7,110 nucleotides of DNA from Desulfobacteraceae bacterium. Lineage in GTDB: Bacteria > Desulfobacterota > Desulfobacteria > Desulfobacterales > UBA11574. Location of the stretch: positions 1-7,110 of the forward strand of contig JAOUGB010000113.1 in assembly GCA_029857875.1 (NCBI GenBank), given 5' to 3'. The notes beneath the pieces were generated by a model. That model ran no database searches. It saw nothing but the letters and a program-made list of their open reading frames with translations, and was not told where the DNA came from. A program made the translations under genes and the position numbers. The first letter of the stretch is position 1; each line of letters starts with the position of its first letter. Shown here piece after piece: positions 5,043-7,110 of this stretch.

Positions 5043-5072
5043 ATCTTAAATGTGCGAACCTTTAGCTGTCAA
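5043..5072 (-). promoter_or_regulatory. Promoter-like sequence downstream of the flavoprotein gene, reading leftward
   Basis: On the minus strand TTGACA (5067-5072), 18 bases, then TAAGAT (5043-5048, five of six) lies directly after the stop codon of the flavoprotein gene. A TATAAT follows at 5028-5033. Transcription would run antisense into the 3' end of the alpha/beta hydrolase. No ORF follows, so it would be a small or antisense RNA, or a chance match. The GGTGCAAAACTT motif shared with 1810-1821 lies just beyond (5014-5025). Confidence 0.25.
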
Positions 5073-5073
5073 C

Positions 5074-6489
5074 CTAAACGCTATTGCTTTTGGCAATGAT
5101 GGCTTTTGCAGGTATCAATCCGGTGGCGCCGGCTGATACAATATTTCCAGCCACACCTGGTCCGTCCCCGGCAACATACATCCCATAAATCTTTGTTTCC
5201 AGCTCGCTGGTTGTATCAACCTGTGTGGCAAAAAACTTAATCTCAGGTGCGTAAAGGAGTGTTTCGTCATTGGACACTCCTGGAACCACTCGGTTTAGTT
5301 TATCCAAGCCTTCGATAATGTTGGTTAAAATTCTCTCTGGCAAGGCCATGGCAATATCACCACAGACCACACCGGTCAGTGTCGGCTCGATGTAGCCTTT
5401 TTTGACTCGGTGCCATGTACTGCGCCTTCCGCGCTTGAGATCACCAAAGCGCTGCAGTATTGGTCTGCCCCCGCCAATCAAAGTGGCGAGGTTCCCAATG
5501 GATTCACCGTATGCTTGATTGTCTGTTACGGGTTCGGTGAGGATCACCTTGGACAAAAATGCGAAGTTGGTATTCTCAGATTTCTTGTGCTGATATGAAT
5601 GGCCGTTGACACAGACAAAGTTACTGTAATTTTCTAAAGAAACAAACCCGCCTTTATTGGTACAAAATGTCCGGGTCTGATCATCATATTTTGATGTCTG
5701 TATAAAAAAAGTGGGGTCATAAATTACATCACAAAGATCTTGCATGATATCTTTGTGAACCTCAACACGTACGCCAACTTCAATGCCTCTTTGCTTGAGT
5801 CCGATCCCGTATTTTTGTGCCAGCTTTCCAACCCAGTCAGCCCCCACACGTCCGGGTGCCAGGATAATGTTGTTGGAAAAGTATTTTTTTCTGCTGGTCA
5901 CGACACCTTTTACTCGTCCATTTTCCACAATGATGTCCTTTACTTCCTCAGACGTGTGCAAGGTCACCCCTTTGGACTTTATGTAATCAGCAATATTTGA
6001 AATATATCCGGGCAAGCATTCGCTGCCAAGATGTTTCTGTTTGATAATAAGCAGATCGATTCCATACCGCTTGGCCCTTTTACGGATGTTTTTGGCTTCT
6101 TCCATATCCGTTGGATAGACAACGCTATCCATGCCGAATTTGTTGAATATCTGTTCTGTCTCATGAATAATCATCTGAGCCTGGCGTATCGACATAAACT
6201 GTGTTAGATCGGTCTTTCCTAATTTGTGGATAAAGTTTAGCTTACCGTCTGAAAATAGACCTGCTCCACCGACACCGCACAATATATTACACGGTCGACA
6301 TTTCATGCATTTCTTATTCTTACTCATCGGGCATCTGCGCTTTAAAGGACCTTTCCCTTTTTCAACAATAAGAACATTGAGCTTGGAGTGCTCACAAAGA
6401 TAAACGGCTGCAAATAGTCCGGCAGGCCCACCCCCGACAATAATGACATCATATTCATTGCTCTTTAATGTTGTTTTGGACGCGGACAT
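5074..6489 (-). CDS. FAD-dependent dehydrogenase, COG2509-type, with cysteine cluster
   Basis: The 471-residue flavoprotein begins with a Rossmann FAD-binding motif, 'VIIVGGGPAG' at 15-24, ending at E43 of the second strand. It closes with 'YVAGDGPGVAGNIVSAGATG' at 438-457, the second FAD-contact segment. Between residues 53 and 71 lie five cysteines spaced CX7CX2CX2CX3C, followed by 'GVGGAGLFSDGKL' (72-84). That combination marks the COG2509 group of uncharacterised FAD-dependent dehydrogenases. The cysteines could bind an Fe-S cluster or zinc, which would suit electron transfer in an anaerobe; this is inference. No membrane helix or signal peptide is seen. The start ATG has AAGGAG (6496-6501) six bases before it, a strong site. 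It follows rplQ on the same strand but is separated by a terminator, so it is either on its own promoter or fed by read-through. Confidence 0.88.
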   Translation of the reverse strand: MSASKTTLKSNEYDVIIVGGGPAGLFAAVYLCEHSKLNVLIVEKGKGPLKRRCPMSKNKKCMKCRPCNILCGVGGAGLFSDGKLNFIHKLGKTDLTQFMSIRQAQMIIHETEQIFNKFGMDSVVYPTDMEEAKNIRKRAKRYGIDLLIIKQKHLGSECLPGYISNIADYIKSKGVTLHTSEEVKDIIVENGRVKGVVTSRKKYFSNNIILAPGRVGADWVGKLAQKYGIGLKQRGIEVGVRVEVHKDIMQDLCDVIYDPTFFIQTSKYDDQTRTFCTNKGGFVSLENYSNFVCVNGHSYQHKKSENTNFAFLSKVILTEPVTDNQAYGESIGNLATLIGGGRPILQRFGDLKRGRRSTWHRVKKGYIEPTLTGVVCGDIAMALPERILTNIIEGLDKLNRVVPGVSNDETLLYAPEIKFFATQVDTTSELETKIYGMYVAGDGPGVAGNIVSAGATGLIPAKAIIAKSNSV

Positions 6490-6535
6490 ATTTTTCTCCT
6501 TATACTAAAAAGTCCTTATTCTATTGCCTAAATAG

Positions 6536-6565
6536 AAAAGCCCTGTCTTTTCGGACAAGGCTTTT
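6536..6565 (-). terminator. Intrinsic terminator of the rplQ transcript
   Basis: On the minus strand the stem GCCTTGTC / GACAGGGC with loop CGAAAA is followed by TTTTCTATTT. One pair is a U-G wobble in the minus-strand RNA but a C-A mismatch in the plus-strand RNA, so the structure is best on the rplQ strand. Flanking A4 and T4 extend the stem (6536-6565). It starts about 30 bases after the rplQ stop and lies about 45 bases before the flavoprotein start. Confidence 0.8.
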
Positions 6566-6596
6566 AAAAAGATAATCTGCTGACAAAAGATTCGGC

Positions 6597-7110
6597 TTAG
6601 GCTTCTGACTCTGTGTCTTTTGTTTTTTGGGGGGGCTTTTTCACTTCGGTTTCAACTTCTTCTGTTTCTTCTGATTCAGCCGGTTCCAAAGTCTCATCTC
6701 CGGCTTTTTCATCCGTGTCTTCAGAAATTGTATCGGATTCCAACAATGCCGCCTTGTCATCAGGCTCAACCTGTTCCATTGTTGTTTCGTCCTTCTTCTT
6801 TACGACCGCTGCTTTTTCTTCTTCATCGGCTTTTTTCTTTTCAATATCTTCTTCTAAAGCCTTCTTTTTTTCTATGGATTCCTCTTCTTTAATATCTTTT
6901 TTCTTGTCAGCGCTCTTTTTATCTATTTTGGCCTTAGCCTTCTTTTTCTTTTTTATTTTTTTCTTTTTGTCATCAACGGACAAGACCAGCTCAATCAATG
7001 AAATGGGGGCGGCATCTCCCGGTCGCCTTCCAAGCTTAATAATTCGGGTGTAACCTCCTGATCTATCTCCATAGTGTTCGGCGGCTTCAGCAAAGAGTTT
7101 ATGAACAACT
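6597..7110 (-). CDS. rplQ: 50S ribosomal protein L17, 3' part, with long charged tail
   Basis: The frame is open to the right edge; the first full codon begins at 7109 and 170 residues are visible. The first part, '[21 protein letters not shown]' (given here only as key landmarks: [32 protein letters not shown]), is the conserved end of bacterial L17, a protein of the large ribosomal subunit near the exit tunnel. The core ends at about 'IELVLSVDD'. After it comes a tail of about 125 residues. A basic block has 16 lysines in 24 residues, then mixed Lys/Glu heptad-like repeats lead into a strongly acidic Glu/Asp/Thr block. Typical L17 proteins stop soon after IELV. Tails of this kind occur in some lineages, from memory. 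The tail has no stop or frameshift. rplQ normally closes the alpha operon after rpoA, which should lie to the right of the window. Confidence 0.95.
   Translation of the reverse strand, partial: VVHKLFAEAAEHYGDRSGGYTRIIKLGRRPGDAAPISLIELVLSVDDKKKKIKKKKKAKAKIDKKSADKKKDIKEEESIEKKKALEEDIEKKKADEEEKAAVVKKKDETTMEQVEPDDKAALLESDTISEDTDEKAGDETLEPAESEETEEVETEVKKPPQKTKDTESEA

Noticed and set aside
6490..6535. Dedicated promoter for the flavoprotein gene
   Set aside because: A minus-strand TAGAAT is present, but no acceptable -35 box lies 16-18 bases upstream.
6613..7053. Long Ser/Phe-rich open frames on the plus strand opposite rplQ
   Set aside because: They are the antisense of the Lys/Glu-rich L17 tail, whose biased codons leave the opposite strand open.

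Overview
The window looks like a chromosomal stretch from a Gram-negative, sulfate-reducer-like bacterium, probably Desulfobacterota (Desulfobacterales). This rests on the style of the genes: the C-terminal HDOD part of an EAL-HDOD regulator, an L17 ribosomal protein with a long Lys/Glu-rich tail, a COG2509-type flavoprotein and a lone HesA/MoeB/ThiF protein. It also rests on palindromic, repeat-filled intergenic DNA. The assignment is an inference from gene content, not from a phylogenetic marker.

Layout from left to right: (1) the 3' end of an EAL-HDOD signalling gene (+); (2) a convergent AEC-family membrane transporter (-); (3) about 875 bp without a credible gene (1442-2316). This gap holds a MITE-like palindromic element with a perfect 8-bp flanking direct repeat, then a cluster of short tandem and inverted repeats bracketed by two related hairpins; (4) an E1-like ThiF/MoeB-family adenylyltransferase (+), which overlaps by 9 bp, tail to tail, (5) a metallo-beta-lactamase-fold hydrolase (-). 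That gene is divergent from (6) an alpha/beta hydrolase (+), with two face-to-face promoter candidates sharing an inverted repeat between them. Next come (7) an FAD-dependent dehydrogenase with a five-cysteine cluster (-), (8) a strong intrinsic terminator, and (9) the 3' part of rplQ (-), which normally closes the alpha ribosomal protein operon.

Strands alternate from gene to gene, so the window is not one operon or one pathway. The only pair with sequence signs of linked control is the metallo-hydrolase and the alpha/beta hydrolase. I found no ubiquitin-like or ThiS/MoaD partner, E2, JAB protease, transposase, tRNA, rRNA or CRISPR array. The best candidates for undescribed biology are the MITE-like element, the repeat cluster in front of the ThiF-like gene, the shared divergent promoter region and the cysteine-cluster flavoprotein.
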